DNA of 10,443 nt from Saprospiraceae bacterium (GCA_023299965.1 JALZVN010000061.1:1-10443); one strand, 5' to 3'. Positions 1 through 6,760 are shown, counted from the stretch's first letter. Numbers and translations: made by a program. Notes: generated by a model not told the origin, from the letters alone.

Positions 1-26
1 CCCATTGTAAATGTGTGCTTTGCGAA

Positions 27-85
27 AAGTGCTGAAAGTACGCCACAGAATCACTGTGTTGTCATGTGACGTACTTTCAGCACTT
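27..85. repeat. Long perfect inverted repeat (16-bp arms)
   Basis: Arms 27-42 and 70-85 are exact reverse complements (16 bp) around a 27-base loop. The loop has its own 5-bp stem, CACAG (44-48) with CTGTG (54-58). On the plus strand a T-rich run (89-93) follows four bases after the right arm, so it could terminate a rightward gene lying beyond the left edge. A stem this long with a structured loop is also compatible with a repeat element or an RNA structure. Its function is inferred; the inverted repeat itself is directly visible. Confidence 0.7.
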
Positions 86-142
86 CACTTTTTGAAGGAA
101 AGCTCTGCCCCTCCTCGCCAAGTTTGGCTCGGTTCATTCCTT

Positions 143-165
143 ATTTTGGTCTACTAGACCAAAAT
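143..165. repeat. Short perfect hairpin, 10-bp arms and 3-base loop
   Basis: ATTTTGGTCT (143-152) and AGACCAAAAT (156-165) are perfect reverse complements separated by ACT. The A-rich right arm and T-rich left arm make it symmetrical, but neither strand shows a clean U-tract after the stem, so it is not a textbook terminator. It may be an operator-like palindrome or part of a dispersed repeat. Confidence 0.55.
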
Positions 166-208
166 TGCTTCGCACTAGTCAATCACCCTATCCTTTGCTG
201 TGCGCTCC

Positions 209-235
209 CCCGAAGCGAGTTCGGGACAGGTTTTT
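209..235 (+). terminator. Weak terminator-like hairpin with T run
   Basis: CCCGAA (209-214) pairs with TTCGGG (220-225) around a 5-base loop, and a TTTTT run lies at 231-235. The 5-base spacer between stem and T run makes this an imperfect intrinsic terminator for rightward transcription. The same GC-rich stem could instead belong to an intergenic repeat family. Confidence 0.3.
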
Positions 236-340
236 CAGGAGCATGAAAAACTATGCAAAAACTAAGAATTCACATCCTATTCTAAAAATTTCGACAATTT
301 ATTTTGGTGTACAACAAGCGGATAGTCAGTAAAAATAAAT

Positions 341-886
341 TTAGACAACGTACTTGACCTCCTTCAATACCTTATTTATTTGTTTGCGATGTCGTTTGAA
401 ATGAAGTTCAAAAAATATGAGCATATTTTTTGGGGTCAGCTTTCCAACTAGACCATGCTTGTATAGCTCCGTTTTAAGAAATTTATCAGGCATCTGGTCT
501 AGAAATTCTTCTAACTCGGCTCTGTTATCTTTCCATTTTTTGAGTGCTTCCCAAAACCTAATGTCTTTAGGCATTTGGCTTTCATCTACTCTTTCTGGCG
601 CCTTGACTTTAAGGGGCATTCGAATAAAAGAATTTAAATACTTAGCCCGCATCGTTTGCTTAATCCCTGCCTCAGGTATCTCCTCTCCAAAAGAGAGCTT
701 CTTCTTTACATAGGCTAATGAAGCCTCTTCTACTAAAACAAGGTGATAGATCACTTGTAGCACTGACCATCCACCATTTTCTGGTCTTTCATTAAGTACA
801 GAATCGGGTTGATCTTTGATTTCTTCAAGAAGTTCAACCATACTCTTTTGTAATCTATCAAAAATGGGGCGTAAAGATTTATGCAT
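341..886 (-). CDS. DinB-like superfamily four-helix-bundle protein
   Basis: A 181-residue cytoplasmic protein of the DinB/YfiT-like putative metalloenzyme superfamily. Members fold as four-helix bundles, bind a divalent metal through three histidines, and in some lineages act as thiol transferases; most have no assigned substrate. The signature is visible here: the helix-2 motif GGWSVLQVIYHL (residues 38-49) supplies His48, and the last helix LHFKRHRKQI (161-170) supplies His162 and His166, which together match the family's three-His site. Length is typical. The ATG lies only 5 bp after the stop of the leftward gene at 892-1569, so the two are probably co-transcribed; no separate promoter is visible in that gap. 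There is no signal peptide. It is not the DNA polymerase IV also called DinB. The biochemical reaction cannot be told from sequence. Confidence 0.82.
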   Translation of the reverse strand: MHKSLRPIFDRLQKSMVELLEEIKDQPDSVLNERPENGGWSVLQVIYHLVLVEEASLAYVKKKLSFGEEIPEAGIKQTMRAKYLNSFIRMPLKVKAPERVDESQMPKDIRFWEALKKWKDNRAELEEFLDQMPDKFLKTELYKHGLVGKLTPKNMLIFFELHFKRHRKQINKVLKEVKYVV

Positions 887-891
887 AGCGT

Positions 892-1569
892 TTATTGAGC
901 GTTCTGTGTATTGTAAATCTTGGGATTGAGCTTATACCTCTTAGGATCGTGCTGCTCTTCAATCCAGAAATTGTAATCAGAGACAAGTCTGACAAAACTA
1001 ATAAACCGAAATTTCCGTTTCCCTATTGATTCGTAAAGTGCCGTATAATCTTTAAAGAGTTTCTTAACTTCCTTGTCAAAGCTATCCTCTTCTATCTGAA
1101 CTAATTCTACTCCATCTTTGAGTACGATATATCTAGTAGTAACAGGCGTTTCTACATTTCCTCCAGATTCATAAAGAAATTTGTAAACGGTATAATACCC
1201 ACTAGGAATCATAACCTCAATTAATGACTCATTTGTCGCAAAAACTTTTGCAGGACGCTCAAACTCGTATTTTACAAAGTGTCGCCAATTGTCCCTTTCG
1301 GAATGGGATGAATCCCCATATTGACCAACAAAACCATATCCATTCAGATCCTTAATCTTAATAGATCTATATTTCTTGGCAGATTTGTTCTCACTAAATT
1401 TCACTTTGACTTCACTATTTAGCTCTCCTAGGACTTCAATATACCCTTCTGTTTTTTGATCATTGACATCAATAATATAACCAGTCACTTTCGCCCCTTT
1501 CTGAGCCATAGCTGAACTAGTTGCTAAGAGTGTCACTACGAGTAGTATATATGTACTTAAATACTTCAT
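892..1569 (-). CDS. Small secreted protein of unknown function
   Basis: I do not recognise a named family with confidence. Starting at the ATG complementary to 1567-1569, the product is 225 residues and begins with a clear Sec signal peptide: MKY, then a hydrophobic stretch (about residues 4-17), and a small-residue cleavage region ending AMAQ near residue 22. A longer reading from 1629 would put 20 mostly polar residues in front of this signal and is unlikely. The mature part opens with a repeated 'GYI' pattern (VTGYIIDVNDQKTEGYIEV) followed by beta-rich segments. This resembles a layout common in uncharacterised exported Bacteroidota proteins, where a short beta-domain leads to a charged alpha-helical tail. 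The only cysteine-free, lipobox-free signal suggests a periplasmic rather than lipoprotein location. It heads a probable two-gene operon with the DinB-like gene and diverges from the amidohydrolase gene. Confidence 0.7.
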   Translation of the reverse strand: MKYLSTYILLVVTLLATSSAMAQKGAKVTGYIIDVNDQKTEGYIEVLGELNSEVKVKFSENKSAKKYRSIKIKDLNGYGFVGQYGDSSHSERDNWRHFVKYEFERPAKVFATNESLIEVMIPSGYYTVYKFLYESGGNVETPVTTRYIVLKDGVELVQIEEDSFDKEVKKLFKDYTALYESIGKRKFRFISFVRLVSDYNFWIEEQHDPKRYKLNPKIYNTQNAQ

Positions 1570-1624
1570 ATAATTATTAAGATCAGATAATACGAGCAAG
1601 ATATAGTCTATTTGGTTAAATTTA

Positions 1625-1672
1625 ACCATTTAATATGCTAAATCTAAAACGCTTATTTTAGCTATAAATGGT
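1625..1672. promoter_or_regulatory. Imperfect dyad in the divergent intergenic region
   Basis: ACCATTTA (1625-1632) and TAAATGGT (1665-1672) are perfect reverse complements, and nested inside them GCTAAA (1637-1642) pairs with TTTAGC (1657-1662). The two blocks are offset by spacers of 4 and 2 bases. The dyad lies between the start of the leftward secreted-protein gene (1569) and that of the rightward amidohydrolase gene (1748), the usual place for an operator shared by divergent genes. Only the symmetry is directly visible; a regulatory role is inferred. Confidence 0.35.
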
Positions 1673-1699
1673 AAATCTTGCTTAAGTTTCAAAAACTCT

Positions 1700-1729
1700 T
1701 TTGATTTAGCAAGTGCTTTGGTAATTTTA
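1700..1729 (+). promoter_or_regulatory. Candidate Bacteroidota-type promoter for the amidohydrolase gene
   Basis: TTTG at 1700-1703 is followed after 18 bases by TAATTTTA at 1722-1729. The Bacteroidota housekeeping promoter is TTTG or TTG, a spacer of roughly 17-23 bases, then TAnnTTTG, so this matches in all but the last base. It would start transcription close to 1735, leaving a very short leader before the ATG at 1748. The leader has an A/T-rich TAAAATTTTAA run in place of a Shine-Dalgarno sequence, as is common in this phylum. Confidence 0.35.
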
Positions 1730-1747
1730 GTAAAATTTTAATAGACA

Positions 1748-4700
1748 ATGTACAAGCTCAATATTGCCCTTTTACTCTTTTTATTTGCTTCCACTTTTGC
1801 CTTTTCACAAGACAAAAAGAAAGACGAATGGAATGTTTCGGAACCTCCCTATGCACACAAAAATATTTCTTTTACCACAGATGAAGGTACTTGGATGAAC
1901 TTAGATGTCAGCCCTAGCGGAAATACCATCGTTTTTGATATGCTAGGAGACATTTATAGCATGCCTATCACTGGTGGAACTGCTAAAGTGCTGAGAAGCG
2001 GCTTGCCCTTTGAAGTACAACCTCGCTTTAGTCCAGACGGACAGAAGATTTTATTCACTTCTGATGCTGGCGGTGGAGACAATATCTGGGTGATGGATAC
2101 AGATGGTCAAAATGCAAAGCAACTCACTAAAGAAAAATTCAGATTACTCAATAACCCAGCGTGGTCTCCTGATGGGCAATACTTTGTCGCTAGAAAACAC
2201 TTCACTTCTACCCGCTCTGCAGGGGCAGGTGAAATCTGGATGTACCATATTTCAGGGGGAGCCGGCGTCCAATTAACCAAGAGAAAAAATGACCAACAAG
2301 ATGTGAATGAACCAGTCATCTCAGCTGATGGTAATGATGTATACTTTTCAGAAGATATGTACCCTGGTGGCTTCTTTCAATACAATAAGGATCCCAATGA
2401 TCAAATCTATGCCATCAAGAAATATGATCGTAGCAAAGGTACTACAGAAACGATTCTTGGCGGTCCAGGAGGAGCTTGTCGTCCTCAACTATCCAATGCT
2501 TCCGACCGCATTGCCTATGTCCGTAGAGTGAGAAGTAAAACCGTCTTGTTTGTGTATAATCTGGATACTGGCGAGGACTTTCCTATTTGGGATGGTTTGG
2601 CCAAAGACCAACAAGAAGCTTGGGCGATTTTTGGCGCCTATACCGGTTTTGATTGGATGCCAGATGATAAAGCAATTGTCATTTGGGGGCAAGGTAAGAT
2701 CTGGAAAGTGGATGCAACTTCTGGCAAGGCTACACAGATTCCATTCTCTGTCACTGCGGAACACAAACTAGCGGAGACTACGCTATTCAAGCAAAAAGTT
2801 CATAAAAAGGAGTTTAGTGTAAAAGCCATCCGTCATACGATAACTTCGCCTGATGAATCTATGATCATTTTCAATGCCGCTGGATATCTATGGAAGAAAA
2901 AACTCCCTAATGGTAAGCCTAAAAGACTTACTAAAGCTTCTGATGAATTTGAGTTTGAACCTAGCTTTTCACCCGATGGAAGAGAATTGGTCTATGTAAG
3001 CTGGAATGATGAAAATTTTGGAACTATCAATAAACTAAATGTACAATCTGGACAGGCTACACAAATCAGTAAACAAAAAGGAATTTATAGGACGCCTCAA
3101 TATTCTCAAGATGGACAACAAATCGTATACAGAAAAGAGTCTGGAAACGGCCATCAGGGCTTCACCTACAGTGTCAAGCCGGGCATATATACTATGGACA
3201 AGAATGGAGACGATGTGAAGTTTGTCCACAAGGCAGGAGAAAATCCTAGATTCAATACCGCAGGAGATAGAATTTTTATTCAAAAAGGAGGATATCTTTT
3301 TGGTAGCCTTAAAAAATCCTATGTGAGTGTGGACTTAAATGGAGAGGATGAACGTGTCATATTCAACACCAAATACACCAACCAATTTGTTCCAAGTCCA
3401 GATAACAAATGGATCGCTTTCACAGAATTGCACAAGGCCTATATCGCTCCTATGCCAGCTGTTGGTCAGCCATTTGGATTGACCGCAGACACTAAAGTAG
3501 TACCTGTCTCTCAAGTAGCTAGAGACGCCGGTATCAGCTTGCACTGGTCTTCTGACAGTAAGAAGATTCATTGGACCATTGGAGAATCTTATTTCACCAA
3601 TGAGATCAAAGATCGCTTCACCTTCTTATCAGATGGTGTGGACAGTATCCCCCCTTTGGACACTACGGGTATTCAAGTGGGATTGACTTTGGAGACGGAT
3701 ACGCCTGATGGCATGATAGCATTGACAAACGCTACTATCATCACAATGAAAGGGGATGAGGTTATAGAAAATGGTACTATCCTGATAGAAGGCAATGTCA
3801 TCAAAGAGATTGGAAGTGCCAAAGACATCAAAGTCCCTGGCGGAGCCGCAACGATAGACTGCGAAGGTAAAACCATTATGCCAGGTATAATCGACGTACA
3901 TGCGCATTTAGGAGCATTTAGATATGGATTGAGTCCGCAAAAGCATTGGCAATATTTCGCCAATCTTGCTTACGGTGTCACTACTACGCATGACCCTTCT
4001 TCAAACACGGAGATGACATTTTCACAATCCGAAATGGTGAAAGCGGGGCATATGATAGGGCCACGCATCTATTCTACTGGGACTATACTATATGGTGCGG
4101 ATGGAGACTTCAAAGCAGAGATTAATAGCCTCGAAGACGCTCGCTCAGCGCTTAGACGGACCAAAGCATTCGGCGCATTTAGTGTCAAGAGTTACAATCA
4201 ACCTCGAAGAGAACAAAGACAGCAAATCATCAAAGCGGCTAAGGAGATGGGGATCAATGTTTATCCAGAAGGAGGATCACATTACTTCCATAATATGTCT
4301 ATGGTGGCAGATGGACATACTAGTGTCGAGCACAATATTCCTGTGGCGCCGTTATATAATGATGTGATTCAGTTTTGGTCAAATACTAAGACTGGAAACA
4401 CGCCTACCCTGATTGTGAATTACGGTGGAGTGAATGGTGAATTCTATTGGTATCAAAAAACGAATGTCTGGGAGAAGGAAAGACTGTTATCGTTTACGCC
4501 TCGACCATTGGTAGATTCTCGATCACGACATCGCACTATGATTCCAGATGAAGAGTATGAAAATGGTCATTTATTGACTTCAAAGTCTTGTACCAAATTG
4601 CAAAATGCGGGTGTCAACATGCATCTTGGCTCCCATGGTCAATTGCAGGGCTTAGGGGCACATTGGGAGTTGTGGATGTTACAGCAAGGGGGCATGTCAA

Positions 4701-5023
4701 ATCATCAAGCCCTCAAGGCTGCTACTATACAAGGAGCAAACTACATCGGAATGGATGATGAAATAGGCTCTCTTGAAAAGGGAAAATTAGCCGACCTCAT
4801 CGTCTTGGAGAAGAATCCTTTAGAAGACATTCAAAACTCTGAATTTGTACAGTACACCATGATTAATGGGCGTCTTTATGATGCAGCCACTATGAATGAA
4901 ATTGGCAATGAGGATATTAAGAGAAGTAAATTTTACTGGGAGCTTGAAGGATCTGGCAACGCTTATCCATTCTATCAAAGCAGCAGTAGTTTCATGAAGC
5001 CGCAATGTCATTGTAGACTATAA
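1748..5023 (+). CDS. Exported TolB-type beta-propeller fused to an amidohydrolase
   Basis: A 1091-residue exported metal-dependent hydrolase. A Sec signal peptide (residues 1-20, cleavage near AFS|Q) leads into a long beta-propeller region (about 40-640). This carries PD40/WD40-like TolB repeats with 'SPDG'-type cores near residues 95, 140, 190, 406, 451 and 550 (VPSPDNKW). The amidohydrolase half starts near residue 656 (ALTNATIITM) and runs to about 1050, ending in the typical GSLEKGKLADLIVL segment. Metal-site features include DVHAH (His718, His720), Lys814 in SVKSY as the likely carboxylated lysine, and His862 in VEHNI. The usual strand-5 His appears to be Glu841, and the usual strand-8 Asp appears to be His963 in LGSHGQ. 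The protein ends in a Cys-His-Cys motif (1087-1089). TolB/amidohydrolase fusions are known, and the propeller may gate access for peptide-like or cyclic amide substrates, but the substrate is unknown. The gene stands alone, with its own candidate promoter and a downstream hairpin. Confidence 0.9.
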   Translation: MYKLNIALLLFLFASTFAFSQDKKKDEWNVSEPPYAHKNISFTTDEGTWMNLDVSPSGNTIVFDMLGDIYSMPITGGTAKVLRSGLPFEVQPRFSPDGQKILFTSDAGGGDNIWVMDTDGQNAKQLTKEKFRLLNNPAWSPDGQYFVARKHFTSTRSAGAGEIWMYHISGGAGVQLTKRKNDQQDVNEPVISADGNDVYFSEDMYPGGFFQYNKDPNDQIYAIKKYDRSKGTTETILGGPGGACRPQLSNASDRIAYVRRVRSKTVLFVYNLDTGEDFPIWDGLAKDQQEAWAIFGAYTGFDWMPDDKAIVIWGQGKIWKVDATSGKATQIPFSVTAEHKLAETTLFKQKVHKKEFSVKAIRHTITSPDESMIIFNAAGYLWKKKLPNGKPKRLTKASDEFEFEPSFSPDGRELVYVSWNDENFGTINKLNVQSGQATQISKQKGIYRTPQYSQDGQQIVYRKESGNGHQGFTYSVKPGIYTMDKNGDDVKFVHKAGENPRFNTAGDRIFIQKGGYLFGSLKKSYVSVDLNGEDERVIFNTKYTNQFVPSPDNKWIAFTELHKAYIAPMPAVGQPFGLTADTKVVPVSQVARDAGISLHWSSDSKKIHWTIGESYFTNEIKDRFTFLSDGVDSIPPLDTTGIQVGLTLETDTPDGMIALTNATIITMKGDEVIENGTILIEGNVIKEIGSAKDIKVPGGAATIDCEGKTIMPGIIDVHAHLGAFRYGLSPQKHWQYFANLAYGVTTTHDPSSNTEMTFSQSEMVKAGHMIGPRIYSTGTILYGADGDFKAEINSLEDARSALRRTKAFGAFSVKSYNQPRREQRQQIIKAAKEMGINVYPEGGSHYFHNMSMVADGHTSVEHNIPVAPLYNDVIQFWSNTKTGNTPTLIVNYGGVNGEFYWYQKTNVWEKERLLSFTPRPLVDSRSRHRTMIPDEEYENGHLLTSKSCTKLQNAGVNMHLGSHGQLQGLGAHWELWMLQQGGMSNHQALKAATIQGANYIGMDDEIGSLEKGKLADLIVLEKNPLEDIQNSEFVQYTMINGRLYDAATMNEIGNEDIKRSKFYWELEGSGNAYPFYQSSSSFMKPQCHCRL

Positions 5024-5035
5024 GAATTTGGGAGT

Positions 5036-5102
5036 GACCCAATCGCCTCACGTAGTATCCATGTATTAGGGACACTACATGAGGCGATTGGGTCGGGCTT
5101 TT
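5036..5102 (+). terminator. Strong hairpin after the amidohydrolase gene, probable intrinsic terminator
   Basis: The arms 5036-5056 and 5074-5094 are reverse complements over 21 positions with a single mismatch (C5051/A5079). Three more pairs (5058-5060 with 5070-5072) can form across one further mismatch. GGGC and then TTTT (5099-5102) follow. It begins 12 bases after the amidohydrolase stop, the expected place for a terminator. The short T run and GC spacer make it weaker than ideal, and the next rightward gene begins only a few bases later. Confidence 0.65.
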
Positions 5103-5107
5103 GCGGG

Positions 5108-5776
5108 GTGCCCGTCCAGAAAAAAAAATCTGGACAGCTGCTTGAAAAAAGCAGCTCCCTATCTATCCCTCACTCAAAAAAAAAGATCATCAACAAAGAA
5201 AAAGATTTAAAAGCTCGAATTAACGCTTGCAAACTTTGCGAATTCTCTATGGGTCACGCAGCAAGACCAGTTTGTACTTTTTCCAAGACTAGCAAAATCA
5301 TCATCATAGGTCAAGCGCCTGGCACCAAAGTTCATGCCTCTGGGATTCCCTGGGATGACAAAAGTGGGGATAGACTACGGTCTTGGATGGCAATAGATAA
5401 TGATGATTTTTATAATGAAAAGAAAATAGCTATTGTCCCAATGGGCTTTTGTTATCCGGGAAAAGGAAAAAGCGGCGATCTCCCTCCTAGAAAAGAATGC
5501 GCTCCATTATGGCATCAGCCAATCTTAGAGACTATGCATAATGTAAAATTGATCTTGCTCATCGGAAAGTATGCACAGGATTACTACTTACAAAAAAACA
5601 CTAAAAAGAACCTGACAGAAACCGTCAGAAATTTCAATGAATATCTCCCCCAATATTTTGTCCTCCCCCATCCTTCTCCTAGAAACAATATATGGATGAA
5701 AAAAAATGAATGGTTTAAAAGAGATGTCCTACCCACCTTAAAAATAGAAATAAAAGCAGCGCTACAAAGTTACTAG
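5108..5776 (+). CDS. Uracil-DNA glycosylase superfamily protein with Fe-S cysteines
   Basis: A 222-residue member of the uracil-DNA glycosylase superfamily, which removes uracil or related damaged bases from DNA by cleaving the N-glycosidic bond. Active-site motif 1 is GQAPG (residues 68-72) and motif 2 is HPSPRN (188-193). Cys41, Cys44, Cys115 and Cys131 form a C-x2-C ... C-x15-C set, as in the 4Fe-4S enzymes of family 4. The conserved block IPWDDKSGDRLRSW (80-93) and PMGFCYPGKGKSGDLPPR (111-128) place it in a distinct bacterial subgroup usually annotated just as 'uracil-DNA glycosylase family protein'. The start is uncertain. GTG at 5108 is the only conventional start codon in frame before the domain; the first in-frame ATG (Met48) would remove two cluster cysteines. 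The first 33 residues are lysine- and serine-rich, probably disordered, and encoded over two hairpins. The gene converges on the epimerase gene with a 6-bp gap. Confidence 0.85.
   Translation: MPVQKKKSGQLLEKSSSLSIPHSKKKIINKEKDLKARINACKLCEFSMGHAARPVCTFSKTSKIIIIGQAPGTKVHASGIPWDDKSGDRLRSWMAIDNDDFYNEKKIAIVPMGFCYPGKGKSGDLPPRKECAPLWHQPILETMHNVKLILLIGKYAQDYYLQKNTKKNLTETVRNFNEYLPQYFVLPHPSPRNNIWMKKNEWFKRDVLPTLKIEIKAALQSY
5114..5156. repeat. Two abutting perfect hairpins at the start of the glycosylase gene
   Basis: GTCCAGA (5114-5120) pairs with TCTGGAC (5129-5135) around a loop of eight A. Immediately next to it AGCTGCTT (5136-5143) pairs with AAGCAGCT (5149-5156) around GAAAA. Both stems are perfect and lie within the first 17 codons if GTG 5108 is the start. 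In mRNA they would sit over or just after the initiation region and could slow translation or transcription. The nine-A run (5120-5128) is also a possible slippage site. Confidence 0.6.
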
Positions 5777-5782
5777 AAGGCA

Positions 5783-6724
5783 TTATTTTTCTTGCAGTGC
5801 AACACCACATCTCGCTCTAAATTTTTTACCTGGTGCGAGTATATGCAATCCATTTTGATTATTGTGCGCATCTATATTGCAGCTCATAGGTTCAAAGGAT
5901 ATACTTTGTCTATCGTCCGGAATATAGATTTGTAGATAGTTGAATTTATTTGGCTTCGTCTCTTGATAATATCTTAGCTTATGAGTATCACTTTCTAAAA
6001 CTACAGAAGTAAAGTCAGCGTCCTTTTCTATCAAAAAAGGGGTGTCAAATGTCTCTTCTCCTATAGGTTTACACTTCGTATACTCCTTAAAGGCTGTGCG
6101 CTTACCAGTTGGGATTAGTTTGTCATCTACCTCTATTTTTTTACACTTTGGTATACAAAGGGAACACTCATCAATAGGTTGCCCTAATGAGAAATAAGGA
6201 TGCCAACCTATCCCTAAGGGCGCCTCTGTTGCGCCTGTATTTTGTATCTGAAAACCCAATTGACATTTATGTGCATCGATACTCACATCCACCTGCACAG
6301 CATAGGCGAATGGAAAAAATTCTTTATCCCCAGCGTAATTATATTGCATGCTCAAATTCAAAGAAGAACCAGCTGACTCGTCGATTACTTTAAAAGAATC
6401 TCCAGTAGGCAAACCATGGAGTGCACTATTATAGGTAGTATCATTAATAGGAAATTGATACTCTTTCTCATGAAAGTTAAACTTTCCATCTTTAAGTCTA
6501 TTGGGAAAGGGTGCTAAAACACTACTCTTATAACTAGTATTAGAGTCAAAGTCATCTTTACAATTGGGACCACTAAGTAAAGAGACTCCTTTTAATTTTA
6601 TATCTAAGATTAAACCTTTAGATGGGAGAACTTCTAATCCGATTTCACCAGATTCATCTTGATACTGAATGACTTCGTGACCAAATTTTTCAATTACTTT
6701 TCTAGAAAATACAGGAGCTCCCAT
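5783..6724 (-). CDS. Aldose 1-epimerase family protein (GalM-like)
   Basis: A 313-residue cytoplasmic protein of the aldose 1-epimerase (mutarotase) superfamily, which interconverts alpha and beta anomers of free or phosphorylated hexoses. Family landmarks appear in order: PFPNR (residues 72-76, sugar-binding Asn-Arg), ALHG (101-104, His103), GWHPYF (173-178, catalytic acid His175) and FEPM (277-280, catalytic base Glu278). Both catalytic residues are therefore present and activity is likely. The length fits the family, and there is no signal peptide. It belongs to the broader GalM/YihR/YeaD-like set; no galactose genes (galK, galT) lie next to it, so I give no symbol and the sugar remains open. 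It is transcribed leftward and separated from the upstream leftward gene by a strong terminator, so it must use its own promoter in 6725-6766. A weak TATATTTA match lies there on the minus strand (complement of 6757-6764). Confidence 0.88.
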   Translation of the reverse strand: MGAPVFSRKVIEKFGHEVIQYQDESGEIGLEVLPSKGLILDIKLKGVSLLSGPNCKDDFDSNTSYKSSVLAPFPNRLKDGKFNFHEKEYQFPINDTTYNSALHGLPTGDSFKVIDESAGSSLNLSMQYNYAGDKEFFPFAYAVQVDVSIDAHKCQLGFQIQNTGATEAPLGIGWHPYFSLGQPIDECSLCIPKCKKIEVDDKLIPTGKRTAFKEYTKCKPIGEETFDTPFLIEKDADFTSVVLESDTHKLRYYQETKPNKFNYLQIYIPDDRQSISFEPMSCNIDAHNNQNGLHILAPGKKFRARCGVALQEK

Positions 6725-6760
6725 AGTGCAGTGTGTAGGTTTTCGATAATAGATTGTAAA

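Larger units (their letters stand above)
1..340. other. Hairpin-rich non-coding region at the left edge
   Basis: I see no credible coding region in these 340 bases. The stretch instead holds several unrelated inverted repeats: a 16-bp perfect stem at 27-42/70-85, a short palindrome at 117-121/124-128, a 10-bp perfect stem with a 3-base loop at 143-152/156-165, and a 6-bp GC-rich stem at 209-214/220-225 followed by five T. Base composition is locally more GC-rich (about 100-230) than the AT-rich tail (about 235-340). This could be the terminator and intergenic spacer of a gene beyond the left edge, a dispersed repeat, or a structured RNA. The sequence alone does not decide between these. I found no tRNA cloverleaf. 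Confidence 0.6.

Noticed and set aside
200..235. tRNA-like T-arm around GAGTTCGGGAC
   Set aside because: No acceptor, D or anticodon stems can be drawn around it; the hairpin explains the pattern.
1..340. Integron attC site or CRISPR repeats in the hairpin-rich region
   Set aside because: No RYYYAAC/GTTRRRY core pair and no regularly spaced direct repeats are present; the inverted repeats differ from one another.
417..713. Rightward 98-residue ORF opposite the DinB-like gene
   Set aside because: It lies wholly antisense to a well-supported gene, shows no recognisable motif and has a composition expected of a shadow frame.
341..886. DNA polymerase IV (dinB) as the identity of the DinB-like gene
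   Set aside because: The protein is 181 residues with a three-His four-helix signature; it has none of the Y-family polymerase motifs and half the length.
1570..1629. N-terminal extension of the small secreted protein to the ATG at 1629
   Set aside because: It would place 20 mostly polar residues before an otherwise perfect signal peptide starting at the ATG at 1569, and it overlaps the dyad.
3629..3963. Leftward ORFs (3629-3907 and 3673-3963) opposite the amidohydrolase
   Set aside because: Both are antisense to the conserved propeller/amidohydrolase junction and overlap each other; no start signal or protein motif supports either.
6187..6393. Rightward 68-residue ORF opposite the epimerase gene
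   Set aside because: It is antisense to conserved catalytic regions of the epimerase and has no features of its own.
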